A stretch of DNA of 64,000 nt from positions 22,866 through 86,865 of the forward strand of contig CAYQQU010000016.1 in the NCBI GenBank assembly GCA_964419545.1, written 5' to 3'. The stretch comes from CAYQQU01 sp964419545 (GTDB taxonomy: Bacteria; Bacteroidota; Bacteroidia; Chitinophagales; Saprospiraceae). Under the pieces are notes generated by a model. That model did no database searches. It saw only the letters and a list, made by a program, of their open reading frames with translations, and was not told the DNA's origin. The position numbers and the translations under genes were made by a program. Shown piece after piece: positions 1 through 8,618 of the stretch (positions are counted from its first letter, which is position 1; every line of letters starts with the position of its first letter).

Positions 1-2823
1 GAACCAGCGGCAGGCCAGTCCGCCCATCGAGTGAGCGACGACGGTAAGCTCCTTGCCGTGGTTTTCGGCGAGGCCGGCTTCCGCGAGCTTTGTCTTGAGG
101 TCGACGGCCGTCTCCTGGATTTTGGTTTGCAGGTTTTCGTAGTCGAAGGTCAGCACCAGGTCGAACCGATCCAGCAGGTAATGCCCTTCGTCGGCGGTGA
201 TGCGGCGGGCCGAGCGCGTCATCAGCGATGTATTGCCGATGATGCCGTGGATGTAGAGCAGGATCTTCTGGGCGCCGGCGACCTTTTCTTTAACGGTTTC
301 GGTATCCGTGAGGTATTCGAAATCCTCCCCGGATTCGGCAAATTCCGCCACTGCCAGCTGGGGGTAGCGGTATTCAAAACCCAGCTTGGAGAGCACCACT
401 TTCTGGAAGAAGATCTTCACGGAGCCGGTCAGGCTGCGCGTACCGGAAGGCGAAGTTTCCGGCAGCGTTTCGATATGGACCACCCCGCCCTCACCGGAGA
501 AGCCGAGGGGGTAGAAACAGCCGGTGGTCTCATCGTACCCCAGCGGCACCACGTATTCGTCATCCTCCAGTTCTGTTGTCAGCTGCAACTCCAGGGGCGT
601 ATCGGCCTTGAGGTGTTCGGCGCCCTCGATGTCGCGCAGTTCCAGCATGCTGAGCCCGGGAGCGTGGCTGTTGCCCTCCGAAAAGAGAAAAGGAGTCGTT
701 TTCTTCTGTGCTCCCCAGAGCTGGTCGGGGGCCGGCAGGTTGGCGTTGAGGCTGCGTTGCCCTTCGGCGGCGGCGGCCAGGCTGACTTTGGCCCGGAATC
801 CGGCCGGCGCGGACACGCTGGCGTTGAGCAGCTGGGCCGGTTGCTGACCGGCGAGTTCGGTTTCTTCCAGCGGCCGGATGATGTTGAAGGCCAGTTCTCG
901 CGTCGTCCAGTCAGGGATAGGCGGCTGGTCGTCGAGGGCGGCGCGCCCCGAATCGCGGGTGACGGCTTTGGGAACATCCATCTCCAGCCCTTTCTGGTTA
1001 TAGCCGTCGGTATCCAGTTTGGGGTCGGTGCTGATGAACAGCTTGAGGTAGTCCCGTATTTCCGTCAGGCCGGCTTTCTGGTATTTATCCCCCAGCGAGA
1101 GGGGAATGGTCTTGTACACTTTTTTGCGAAATTCCTCCTGCAGTTCCACCTCTTCATCCGGGCCGATCTCGCGCCACCGCAGGAAGTCGTTTTTGACGCC
1201 GTAATCGAATTGCATATACAGGGCGCTGACGAAGAGCGGCTGGTGGCCGGTATTTTTGACTTTCATGCGAAAGCCGTGGGGCTGCCATTTGTCGCCGGTA
1301 AAATCGTAGTGAAAATCGTTGGTCGCCCGCCAGTCGATTGGCTCCACCGGATCGGTATTTTCCAATTTTCCGGCGGCGGCGGTGCGAAAGAGGCGAATCT
1401 CGAAGTCCTCCTCGGTGATGGTGCTATTCGGGTTATTGAGGTCGAGCAGGGCCTGCCAGCGGGCCACCGTTTCGACATCGAGGAGGAACACTCGCGCTTT
1501 TTCGGCATTGTAGCCGGTGACGCGGCGAAAGAGCGGCCGCGGGCTGTCGGGCGTAACGAGGCGATAGCTGCCTTTGTCGGCGAGGATGAGGTACTGGTGT
1601 TCTTCATTTTCATCGACCAGCAAAAACGGGGCGTTTTCGAAGGAAGCGAATACCTCCCGCAGCGGCTTCACGCCTGCGGCTTCACTATCCTTGGCGATGG
1701 CGATCCGCACTTTGGCGATGGGCATCTCGTGGGCGACGGCGCGGAAGGTCTCGCTTTTATCTTTGGCGTCCAGGTCCATCAGCAGGGAGTGATTGGGGCT
1801 GACCTGGAGGATGCGCGCGGTCGCGCCGTCTTCGAGGCGGACGGAGCCCCCCGTTTCGGGAATGCCCTGGATGCGTCCGGCATTGAGCTGCCAGCCTTCC
1901 GGGCCGTGCGACACCAGGAAATGGGGCGCCCGTCGCGGCAGGGCGCCGCCGAGGAAGAGCTGTTCCGGATCGGCTTTGGCGATCGCCGTGTAGACCGGCG
2001 TCTGGTCTTTCACTTTATTGGCTACGCGCACGCCCAGCAGGTGCACCAGTTCGGGGTAGGTGAGCTGGCCGCCGCTGCGTTCCAATAGCTCGATGAGGTG
2101 GTAGGTGAAGACCCCGCGTTTCTCTCCGCCGATGGTCATCTCCTTGGCCGTCTCGTTATTTTTTGCCGCGCCGATTTGTAGGTGGCGTCCCCGGGGCGGC
2201 GTCACCTGCAGCTGGTTGTCGATGGTCTCCCGCAGGTAAACCTGTTGCCCTTCCAGGTCGTCGATGGTGATCACCGTATTGCTCTGATTGGCCATACGTG
2301 GCGTCACGTCGCCGAGGGCGCGCGTATTGGAGCCCGCGTGGCAGCAGTCGAAGACGGCCGTAAAATGCACGTCCCGCCCTTCCGTCGCCTGGTGGATGAG
2401 GTACGACAATTCCTTATCGTACAGGTCGCGTCCTCCCTCGATGCGGCTGTCGTAGCAGACGATCGACTCGCACATCTCGTCGGTGTCGAGGTGCCGGAAC
2501 TCGGGCGGTGAGAAGGCCCGCGAGCCGTGCCCGCTGAAGTAGAGCAGACAGGTATCGCCCGGCTGCGCCTGCCGGAAAAAGTCGAAGGCTTCGATGATGT
2601 TGGCGCGGGTGGCCAGGTGGTCGGTGAGGAAACGGGGCTGCCCGTCGACTTCTTTTTGGTAAAAACGGAGGCGGACAGCCTTGCTTTCCCGGAACCGGCG
2701 TTCGAGGTAGTCTTTGAAGGCGAGGAGGTCGGGTACGCAGCCTCGGAGTTTGTGGCTGTGGACGGGGTAGTCGTTGATGGCGATGAGGAGGGCGTGGAGG
2801 GTGCGGGGTGGGTTATCGGCCAT
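1..2823 (-). CDS. Caspase-like peptidase (C14) fused to alpha/beta hydrolase, 3' end outside window
   Basis: Read from an ATG at 2823-2821 down through the window edge, at least 941 codons. The N-terminal ~300 residues are a caspase-fold peptidase: a YFSGHGS segment supplies the catalytic His (about residue 99) and a DCCHAGS segment the catalytic Cys (about 161). A middle region of some 450 residues contains a beta-rich stretch I cannot name. The C-terminal part has an oxyanion-type LLYIHGIIGNT segment and a nucleophile elbow VAHSMGG (Ser about 932), as in lipase/PGAP1-type alpha/beta hydrolases. No signal peptide is visible, so a cytoplasmic protein is likely. It is divergent from the injection-system operon, with 811 bp between the starts. 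Bacterial caspases often act in conflict or cell-death systems; that role here is inference. The fold calls are strong, the biological role is open. Confidence 0.85.
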   Translation of the reverse strand, partial: MADNPPRTLHALLIAINDYPVHSHKLRGCVPDLLAFKDYLERRFRESKAVRLRFYQKEVDGQPRFLTDHLATRANIIEAFDFFRQAQPGDTCLLYFSGHGSRAFSPPEFRHLDTDEMCESIVCYDSRIEGGRDLYDKELSYLIHQATEGRDVHFTAVFDCCHAGSNTRALGDVTPRMANQSNTVITIDDLEGQQVYLRETIDNQLQVTPPRGRHLQIGAAKNNETAKEMTIGGEKRGVFTYHLIELLERSGGQLTYPELVHLLGVRVANKVKDQTPVYTAIAKADPEQLFLGGALPRRAPHFLVSHGPEGWQLNAGRIQGIPETGGSVRLEDGATARILQVSPNHSLLMDLDAKDKSETFRAVAHEMPIAKVRIAIAKDSEAAGVKPLREVFASFENAPFLLVDENEEHQYLILADKGSYRLVTPDSPRPLFRRVTGYNAEKARVFLLDVETVARWQALLDLNNPNSTITEEDFEIRLFRTAAAGKLENTDPVEPIDWRATNDFHYDFTGDKWQPHGFRMKVKNTGHQPLFVSALYMQFDYGVKNDFLRWREIGPDEEVELQEEFRKKVYKTIPLSLGDKYQKAGLTEIRDYLKLFISTDPKLDTDGYNQKGLEMDVPKAVTRDSGRAALDDQPPIPDWTTRELAFNIIRPLEETELAGQQPAQLLNASVSAPAGFRAKVSLAAAAEGQRSLNANLPAPDQLWGAQKKTTPFLFSEGNSHAPGLSMLELRDIEGAEHLKADTPLELQLTTELEDDEYVVPLGYDETTGCFYPLGFSGEGGVVHIETLPETSPSGTRSLTGSVKIFFQKVVLSKLGFEYRYPQLAVAEFAESGEDFEYLTDTETVKEKVAGAQKILLYIHGIIGNTSLMTRSARRITADEGHYLLDRFDLVLTFDYENLQTKIQETAVDLKTKLAEAGLAENHGKELTVVAHSMGGLACRWF

Positions 2824-3634
2824 TGTCGGTATTGCTTTCGGTTTGGATTAAAACAGGGAAATTAGGGAATTTGGCGGATTCCGGGAGGCGTGCGGAATAA
2901 AAAATGTTTTTTTTCAAAAAAAGTGGCGAATGCTGGTAACAAAAAGGCGGGAAAAGTCAATAATCAACAAATGGCAGCGTTAAAAACGATAGAACATCTT
3001 GCGGAAAGTTGGCTATAAGCCTCCTCGGGTTAAACAATCTCCCGGGGAACGAGAAAAAAACAGGAAATTTTTTCCTTGAAAATCAAAAAAAGATTATATT
3101 TATTCCAATTAAATGGAAGCAAAACTAAAACCCCGAAATGCATGACCATCCAAAGCCAAATGCTCACGTTTCTTTTCTCTCCAAATTGGTATTTTCTTGT
3201 ACCAGTTGACTTGTATCATCTTTCTTTTCTAAAGAAGAGATTCATCGGTTAGTTTGGCTTAACGCAAAGTGAACGCCCTTCTCTTTTTCAATTAATGGAT
3301 TTTGAGGTTAATTCTGGTTTCGTCCAAATAAGATGGTTGGGCGCCTGGCCCGGGGGAAAATCACAACAGCCCCTTGGTTGGTTTGAGTGAATAAATCTAG
3401 ATAGGAGCTTTCTTCTGCTCCAGCGCCGGAAAAGGCGCTGAGAGGGTGATGATCGTATCGACATTGCGAAAGAAAGCAGCCAAGAGCAACTGTCTCCAGC
3501 TTGTTAAGTTTTGGTTGTCCGCGGCCAGGCAGGCCGGAAGGACATGAGTAGGGTGTTTTTGCTCAATGAAGGAATGGCCTTCATATGAGGCAGGAAAGAT
3601 TTTTTTCAACAATAAAAATACGAGGCTAGGTGCC
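2824..3634. promoter_or_regulatory. Divergent intergenic region / leader of the eCIS operon
   Basis: This 811-bp stretch has no convincing gene. It is clearly AT-richer than the flanks (about 2870-3340), as expected for a control region between divergent transcripts. A TTG at 3076-3078 followed after 16 bases by TATATTTA resembles a Bacteroidota -33/-7 pair, with poor spacing and one mismatch. A perfect 7-bp hairpin, CAGCGCC/GGCGCTG, lies at 3421-3440, about 195 bases before the first eCIS start, and could be a leader structure. An in-frame ATG at 3566 precedes the chosen start of the first gene, but the 23 added residues are not family-like. Confidence 0.4.
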
Positions 3635-4219
3635 ATGATCGACAAAGCATTGAGTTTTATAGTCGAAGAAATTAATGACTACCTCGTTCCGGGAGGCGGC
3701 GTGGATGCCCCGTTGATTCTCGGCAATATTGCGCTGCACGAATCGGGAGGGGAATCTGTTTCCAACCAGCTTTCCAATAAGACCGTACTGTCATTGGTGA
3801 ACATGGTAGAGGAGGCCAGTCTGAAGAACGGTCCCTTTTACCGGAAGAATAACGATGCATCGGTTCACTACCACAACCCTACGATTCACCTCAATCTCTT
3901 CGTGTTATTCAGTGCGAATATGGACGATTACGGTAAAGCATTGACGGAACTGTCCAAGATCGTGGGGTTTTTCCAGCGCCGCAACAGCTTTACGCCCGAG
4001 CTTTTTCCCAAGCTGAAGCCTCCCATTGTGCAGCTGATTTTCGATATGCATTCCATGAGTTTCGAGCAGTTGAATAACCTGTGGAGCTACCTCGGCGGGA
4101 AATACATTCCCTCGGTGGTTTACAAGGTCCGCCTGGTATCCATTCAGGAGGACGTCCGGGCGGCGGCGCCGGTCGTCGAAAATATCGGAGAAAATCCAAA
4201 TTTGACAGATGTTTCGTAA
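3635..4219 (+). CDS. DUF4255 / Pvc16-like cap (tail terminator) protein
   Basis: A 194-residue protein beginning MIDKALSF, with the N-terminal pattern of the DUF4255 (Pvc16_N) family: alternating helix, PLILGNIA strand, ESGGESVSNQLSNK, and an NPTIHLNLFVLFSA segment. In Afp/PVC-type particles this family caps the sheath-tube end once the tape-measure length is reached. The ATG at 3635 is preferred to an upstream in-frame ATG at 3566 because family homology begins there. The last 11 bases overlap the next gene, so the two are probably translationally coupled. Placing the cap gene first is a Bacteroidota-style arrangement; in Photorhabdus the cap gene is last. Confidence in the family is high. 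Confidence 0.88.
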   Translation: MIDKALSFIVEEINDYLVPGGGVDAPLILGNIALHESGGESVSNQLSNKTVLSLVNMVEEASLKNGPFYRKNNDASVHYHNPTIHLNLFVLFSANMDDYGKALTELSKIVGFFQRRNSFTPELFPKLKPPIVQLIFDMHSMSFEQLNNLWSYLGGKYIPSVVYKVRLVSIQEDVRAAAPVVENIGENPNLTDVS

Positions 4220-5351
4220 GTTTAATATATTATTTACCCTGCGGGTATTTCACCAGTATTCCGGAGACGTTCCCAGTACGGATTTCACCGTTGCGCCAAC
4301 GCCTTCCGGGCTGGCGGAAATGCGGCGATACGGGCTGCTTTTCCGGCAGTCGGGCGATACCGTGTACGTGCTGTACGAGCGCAAAGCGCGGATGAAAGCC
4401 GAACCCGGCGCCATCCTTAAGGCAATAGACAGGCCTGTCGTTTTTACGTTTTTGCTTCGGCTGCGCGCCCCTTACGTGCTCAATTACACCGACTGGGGTG
4501 CTTCGGAAGCTTTAGGGGACGGGCCGCCCACATTTTGTTTTTCGAATCTCGATGCGGTATCCGGCAACCTGGACGCCAACCAATCGGCTGGCGGCGAAAT
4601 AAGGTTGATGATGAGTGATTTCGCCGCGCAAGCCGACACATGCATCCGGGTAAGGAATGCTTATCGCCTGCCTGTAAGCGGGGCGTCTTTTCAGAAACTG
4701 GAGTTGCTGGCCGATCGTCCCGGCGCTCCCTGGGAACCGGTCCTAACGGCCGACCTTGCCGTCGACCAGGCGGAAGTGGCGCTCGATCTTTCCGACCAGC
4801 CGTCGGGCCGCTACACCGTACGCCTCAGGCCGCGCGATCCCGAAGCGGAAACGACCACCCGGCAATTATTCGTCGACAGGGAGCAGCCCGATGCCCCCTT
4901 CTTCGCCTATCTGCAATTCCATTTCGACGAGACGACCAGCTATGCCCAGGAAAGGGAATACGCGGTGTATTTCCGAAGCCCGGTCCAGACCTGGCAATAC
5001 TTCATCATCCGCCCGAAAGAACAGGCCGGCAACGGAGATAACGGCGTCACCTATGGGATCGACTACGTGCGACAGAACCCCAATGAGCCTTCCCGGTATC
5101 CGGATGAGATCACGTTCAGTTCGGTCGACTTTAACTTGTTGTCCGAAAAGGATAAAAAAGCCGTCCGTTCCTTTTCACCCCGTAAGGTGGATGTCCTGCA
5201 ATCGAACCAGTTGTTGCCCAAAGTTGACCAACCGCTGTCGGCGCTGCAGCTCGTGGAGCAGGAAAACCCGCTCCGCAAGAAGGTGCTGATTCCGTTTTTG
5301 CCCAATCCGGCGCGGCAAGCTATTGAACCTAAAATATTTATCAATTTATAA
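4209..5351 (+). CDS. Uncharacterised eCIS-associated protein between cap and sheath genes
   Basis: 380 residues, start overlapping the DUF4255 stop by 11 bases, and ending 12 bases before the sheath gene. I do not recognise a named family. The N-terminal third (to about residue 110) is strand-rich and resembles a compact domain ending in a LRAPYVLNYTDWG-like segment. The middle (about 150-225) has an immunoglobulin-like pattern of short strands with a PSGRYTVRLRP hairpin, and the C-terminal third looks like another beta domain. There is no signal peptide or membrane segment. Its position suggests a cap accessory or sheath-terminus adaptor; a surface decoration protein is an alternative. Both are inference from gene order. 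Confidence 0.7.
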   Translation: MFRKFNILFTLRVFHQYSGDVPSTDFTVAPTPSGLAEMRRYGLLFRQSGDTVYVLYERKARMKAEPGAILKAIDRPVVFTFLLRLRAPYVLNYTDWGASEALGDGPPTFCFSNLDAVSGNLDANQSAGGEIRLMMSDFAAQADTCIRVRNAYRLPVSGASFQKLELLADRPGAPWEPVLTADLAVDQAEVALDLSDQPSGRYTVRLRPRDPEAETTTRQLFVDREQPDAPFFAYLQFHFDETTSYAQEREYAVYFRSPVQTWQYFIIRPKEQAGNGDNGVTYGIDYVRQNPNEPSRYPDEITFSSVDFNLLSEKDKKAVRSFSPRKVDVLQSNQLLPKVDQPLSALQLVEQENPLRKKVLIPFLPNPARQAIEPKIFINL

Positions 5352-5363
5352 AACTAAAAAACC

Positions 5364-6782
5364 ATGCCTGCAATCTCCAGAACAACTCCAGGCGTCTATA
5401 TCGAAGAAATTCGAAAATTCCCACCGTCCATCGCACCGGTGGCGACCGCCGTTCCCGCCTTCATCGGCTTCACGGAAAGGAATCTGATGACAAAGCCGGG
5501 GATTAAACCCAGAATCACCTCACTGCTCGAATTCGAGCAAAATTTCGGTACGGTGTCCAAAGTTACCGGATCGGTGACGGTGGACAGTGATAACCGGGTT
5601 ACCATTGATTCTACGACGATCCCGGACTACAATCTCTACTATCACATGGCGATGTACTTCGCCAACGGTGGCGGGCCGTGTTACGTCATTTCCATCGGTA
5701 ATTTATCGACCTCCCCGACGAAAGACCTGTTTTCGGACGGCTTGAAGGCCCTCGAATCTTTCGACGAACCCACATTAATCGTCATGCCGGAAGCCGTGCA
5801 GCTTAAATCTGCCGATTATTTTTCGGTGGTGGACGAGGCTTTACGTCAGTGCAACAAGCTGCAGGATCGGTTCACCATCATTGACGTGCCGGCGCCCTCG
5901 GCCGATCAGGATTTCGATGCGAGTATCGCCGCTTTCCGCGATGGTATGCCCATTGACGTCAACTTCACCAAGTACGGCGCCGCGTACTCGCCCCACTTGC
6001 GCACGGTGCTCAATTACATGCTGGACGAGGAGCAAATCACGGTTACGGACAACGCCGCTGCCGGTCCGGGAGGCGGCGATACAGGCGATACGGGAGATAC
6101 CGGTGGCGGCGCCGCCGGCGGCGGTGGTTCCCTGGCTTCCCTCAAGGGCACCAATACCGGGGCTTACAACGCTGTTTTAGCTGCTTTCAACGAAATGCGC
6201 GTCGAATTGTCGCCAAGCAGCGCCGTCGCCGGGCAGTACGCTACGGTCGACCGCACCCGGGGCGTCTGGAAAGCGCCCGCCAACGTCAGCCTCAGCAGCG
6301 TCATCGACCCGGTTGTGAACATCAATGCCGAGACGCAGGGCCGGATGAACGTCGATACCATTTCGGGTAAATCCGTCAACGCGATCCGCTCCTTCATGGG
6401 GAAAGGCACCCTGATCTGGGGCGCGCGCACCCTGGCCGGCAACGACAACGAATGGCGCTACGTGCCCGTACGCCGTTTCTTCAACTTCGTCGAAGAGTCG
6501 GTCAAGAAAGCGACCGAAGGTTTTGTATTCGAACCCAACGACCGCAATACCTGGGTGAAGGTGAAAGCCATGATCGAGAACTTCCTGATCAATCAGTGGC
6601 GCGCCGGCGCGCTGGCAGGGTCGACGCCCGAAGCTGCTTTCTTCGTTAAGATCGGCCTCGGCGAGACGATGACCGCACAGGACATCCTCGAAGGATATAT
6701 GATCATCGAGATTGGTATGGCCGCCGTACGACCGGCCGAGTTCATCATCCTGCGGTTCTCGCACAAGATGCAGGAAGCTTAA
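5364..6782 (+). CDS. Contractile tail sheath protein
   Basis: 472 residues starting MPAISRTTPGVYIEEI, the classic sheath N-terminus (TPGVYIEE) that donates a strand to neighbouring subunits. The C-terminus is also typical: VRRFFNFVEESVKKATEGFVFEPN, then NTWVKVKAMIENFL and a GETMTAQDILEGYM stretch. The protein forms the contractile outer tube that drives the inner tube forward. Residues about 232-258 are a Gly/Asp/Thr low-complexity insertion (GDTGDTGDTGGG) between the surface-exposed domain and the core. Only one sheath gene is present, against three in PVC/Afp loci. It lies inside the operon, 38 bases before the first tube gene. Confidence 0.95.
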   Translation: MPAISRTTPGVYIEEIRKFPPSIAPVATAVPAFIGFTERNLMTKPGIKPRITSLLEFEQNFGTVSKVTGSVTVDSDNRVTIDSTTIPDYNLYYHMAMYFANGGGPCYVISIGNLSTSPTKDLFSDGLKALESFDEPTLIVMPEAVQLKSADYFSVVDEALRQCNKLQDRFTIIDVPAPSADQDFDASIAAFRDGMPIDVNFTKYGAAYSPHLRTVLNYMLDEEQITVTDNAAAGPGGGDTGDTGDTGGGAAGGGGSLASLKGTNTGAYNAVLAAFNEMRVELSPSSAVAGQYATVDRTRGVWKAPANVSLSSVIDPVVNINAETQGRMNVDTISGKSVNAIRSFMGKGTLIWGARTLAGNDNEWRYVPVRRFFNFVEESVKKATEGFVFEPNDRNTWVKVKAMIENFLINQWRAGALAGSTPEAAFFVKIGLGETMTAQDILEGYMIIEIGMAAVRPAEFIILRFSHKMQEA

Positions 6783-6820
6783 ATCTCATTTCCCTAAAAA
6801 ATTAAAAACAGCGAATAATC

Positions 6821-7264
6821 ATGGCAGATTATCCATTACCGAAGTTCCATTTCCAGGTAGACTGGGAGGGGACGCAGATCGGCTTCACGGAAGTTACCGG
6901 CCTGGACGTGACAACCGAGCCCATCGAATACCGCCACGGCGCGAGCCCGGAATACCACAAAACCCAACAGCCGGGCATGACCAAGTACAGCAACATCACG
7001 TTGAAGCGCGGTACTTTCAAATCCGATAACGAATTCTACGACTGGTGGAACAAGACCAAGCTCTTCGAAGAAGAAAGCGAGGAATTCCGCCGGGATATCA
7101 CCATCAGCCTGCTCAACGAAGCCCACGAACCGGTGGTTACCTGGAAAGTCAAAAATGCCTGGCCGACCAAGGTGACGTCTACTGATCTGAAAGCCGACGA
7201 AAACGCCATCGCTATCGAATCGATAGAGCTGGTGCACGAAGGCCTGGTGATCGAAAACGGCTAA
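6821..7264 (+). CDS. Inner tube protein (gp19/Hcp-like), copy 1
   Basis: 147 residues of the phage tail-tube (T4 gp19-like) family. Diagnostic segments are FHFQVDWEGTQIGFTEVTGL at the start, a KYSNITLKRGTF hairpin, a W-rich DWWNKTK helix, and the closing NAWPTKVTSTDLKADENAIA followed by IESIELVHEGL. Subunits stack as hexameric rings inside the sheath to make the delivery channel; this copy matches the main tube subunit (Afp1/Pvc1 type). It is followed after 9 bases by a second, more divergent tube gene. Confidence 0.93.
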   Translation: MADYPLPKFHFQVDWEGTQIGFTEVTGLDVTTEPIEYRHGASPEYHKTQQPGMTKYSNITLKRGTFKSDNEFYDWWNKTKLFEEESEEFRRDITISLLNEAHEPVVTWKVKNAWPTKVTSTDLKADENAIAIESIELVHEGLVIENG

Positions 7265-7273
7265 TCCATTGGT

Positions 7274-7735
7274 ATGAATTACGCTATTTATCCGCCGGTA
7301 GGCTTCCATTTTAAGGTGGAATTCGACGACCTCGGAGAGGACGAAACGGATTCTTTCTTTCGGGAAGTCACCGGTATTACCGCGGAATTTGATGTAGAAA
7401 CCCGAAAGGAAGGTGGGGAAAATCGCTTTGTCCACACCTTCCCCGTTCGGGCCAAATACAGTACCGTCACCCTGAAACGGGGGCTGCAGGTGCATTCCAA
7501 GCTGATCGAATGGTGCAAAAAAGCCCTGGTCAACATGGAAATAACGCCCATCAACATCTGGATCTACCTGATGAACGAAAAGCATGAAGTCCTGCAGCTT
7601 TATTACCTGATCAACGCCTGGCCCAAAAAATGGACCATCAGCGACCTGAACGCAGAAGAAAACCAGATCGTGGTCGAATCCATCGAGCTGGGGTACCAGT
7701 ATTTCAATATCCAATACGAAAAATCAAGGATCTGA
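7274..7735 (+). CDS. Inner tube protein, copy 2 (tube initiator type)
   Basis: 153 residues, same family as the preceding gene: a PPVGFHFKVEFDD start, EVTGITAEFDVET, a KYSTVTLKRGL hairpin, and the C-terminal signature NAWPKKWTISDLNAEENQIV then ESIELGYQYF. It differs from copy 1 by a longer acidic DDLGEDETDS loop and by substitutions along the strands, as expected of an Afp5/Pvc5-like subunit that forms the first ring joining tube and baseplate. The tube-initiator assignment is by analogy and gene order. The 3' end lies 4 bases before the DUF5908 gene. Confidence 0.9.
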   Translation: MNYAIYPPVGFHFKVEFDDLGEDETDSFFREVTGITAEFDVETRKEGGENRFVHTFPVRAKYSTVTLKRGLQVHSKLIEWCKKALVNMEITPINIWIYLMNEKHEVLQLYYLINAWPKKWTISDLNAEENQIVVESIELGYQYFNIQYEKSRI

Positions 7736-7739
7736 CGCC

Positions 7740-7925
7740 ATGCCCATCGAGATTTCGGAATTAACCATCAAGGCGGTGGTCAACCAGGAAGGCGCCGGCA
7801 ACGGCGCGCCTGCTTCACCGGCCGCAGCAACCGGCGCCGCGCCGGCCGCCGTTGACAAAGAAGCCATCATTCGCGAAGCGGTCGACCGCGTGCTGGACAT
7901 CATTAAGCGAGAGCGCGAACGATAA
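7740..7925 (+). CDS. DUF5908 small eCIS protein
   Basis: 61 residues: an MPIEISELTIKAVV strand, a central Ala/Gly/Pro-rich linker, and a C-terminal helix IIREAVDRVLDIIKRERER. This matches the DUF5908 pattern seen in Bacteroidota contractile injection clusters and sits at the position of the small Pvc6/Afp6 gene. Its function is not established. A small baseplate or assembly helper is plausible from its place between tube and LysM baseplate genes (4 and 12 bases of spacing). Confidence 0.8.
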   Translation: MPIEISELTIKAVVNQEGAGNGAPASPAAATGAAPAAVDKEAIIREAVDRVLDIIKRERER

Positions 7926-7937
7926 AAGCAGTTTACT

Positions 7938-8618
7938 ATGTCGGACGGACAATTAGAAAAAGCCGTACTGCGCGGTTTTCGCAGAAACGACAATACCCGG
8001 ACGCTCGAGCAGGTCGGGCGCGATTACGTGGTCATGTTCAACCCGGAAAAATTTACGGTTAACAACCAATTCGAATACGACTCATCGCGGCCCCACGGCC
8101 GGCGCGGCAGCGAACAGCGCTTCCTCGGCGTCAAGCCCCGCCAGTTTTCCTTCGAGTTCCTGGTGGACGGTGTCGGCTCTTCCGGTGAAGCGCGCGACGT
8201 GGTGCGGGACATCCGTCACTTCAAAACCATCAGCGGCTTCGACGGCGACATCCACCGGCCCACTTACATGAATATTTCCTGGGGCCCCTGGTCCGAAAAC
8301 TGTGTGCTGGAACGCCTGGATATCGAATATACGCTTTTCATGCCCAACGGCACCCCCCTGCGCGCCCTCCTCAAAACGACCTTCAAAGAGGACGTCTCCA
8401 ATGTGCTGCAGGAGCGGGAGATCAACCGCAGCTCTCCCGACCTGACCCACGCCCGGGAATTCACCTCAGCCGTTAATCTGCCGTTGATGTGTTTTCGCAT
8501 CTACGACGATCCCAAACACTACTTCCAGGTGGCGAGGGCCAATAACCTGAATACGATAATGAATGTAAAACCTGGGCGGCGGATCTATTTCCCGCCCATC
8601 GAAAAGTCTGACCGATAA
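7938..8618 (+). CDS. LysM-containing baseplate hub protein (Afp7/Pvc7-like)
   Basis: 226 residues. The N-terminal part has the VVMFNPEKFTVNNQFEYD segment typical of the CIS tube/baseplate Afp7-like family. The C-terminal 50 residues form a LysM-like module (YFQVARANNLNTIMNVKPG then RRIYFPP), used in gp53-type proteins to glue the baseplate hub to the tube rather than to bind peptidoglycan. The stop and the next start overlap as TAATG at 8616-8620, implying translational coupling to the spike gene. Confidence 0.9.
   Translation: MSDGQLEKAVLRGFRRNDNTRTLEQVGRDYVVMFNPEKFTVNNQFEYDSSRPHGRRGSEQRFLGVKPRQFSFEFLVDGVGSSGEARDVVRDIRHFKTISGFDGDIHRPTYMNISWGPWSENCVLERLDIEYTLFMPNGTPLRALLKTTFKEDVSNVLQEREINRSSPDLTHAREFTSAVNLPLMCFRIYDDPKHYFQVARANNLNTIMNVKPGRRIYFPPIEKSDR

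Noticed and set aside
31..2088. A 685-codon open frame on the plus strand
   Set aside because: It is the shadow of the caspase-hydrolase gene; only the minus strand shows catalytic motifs.
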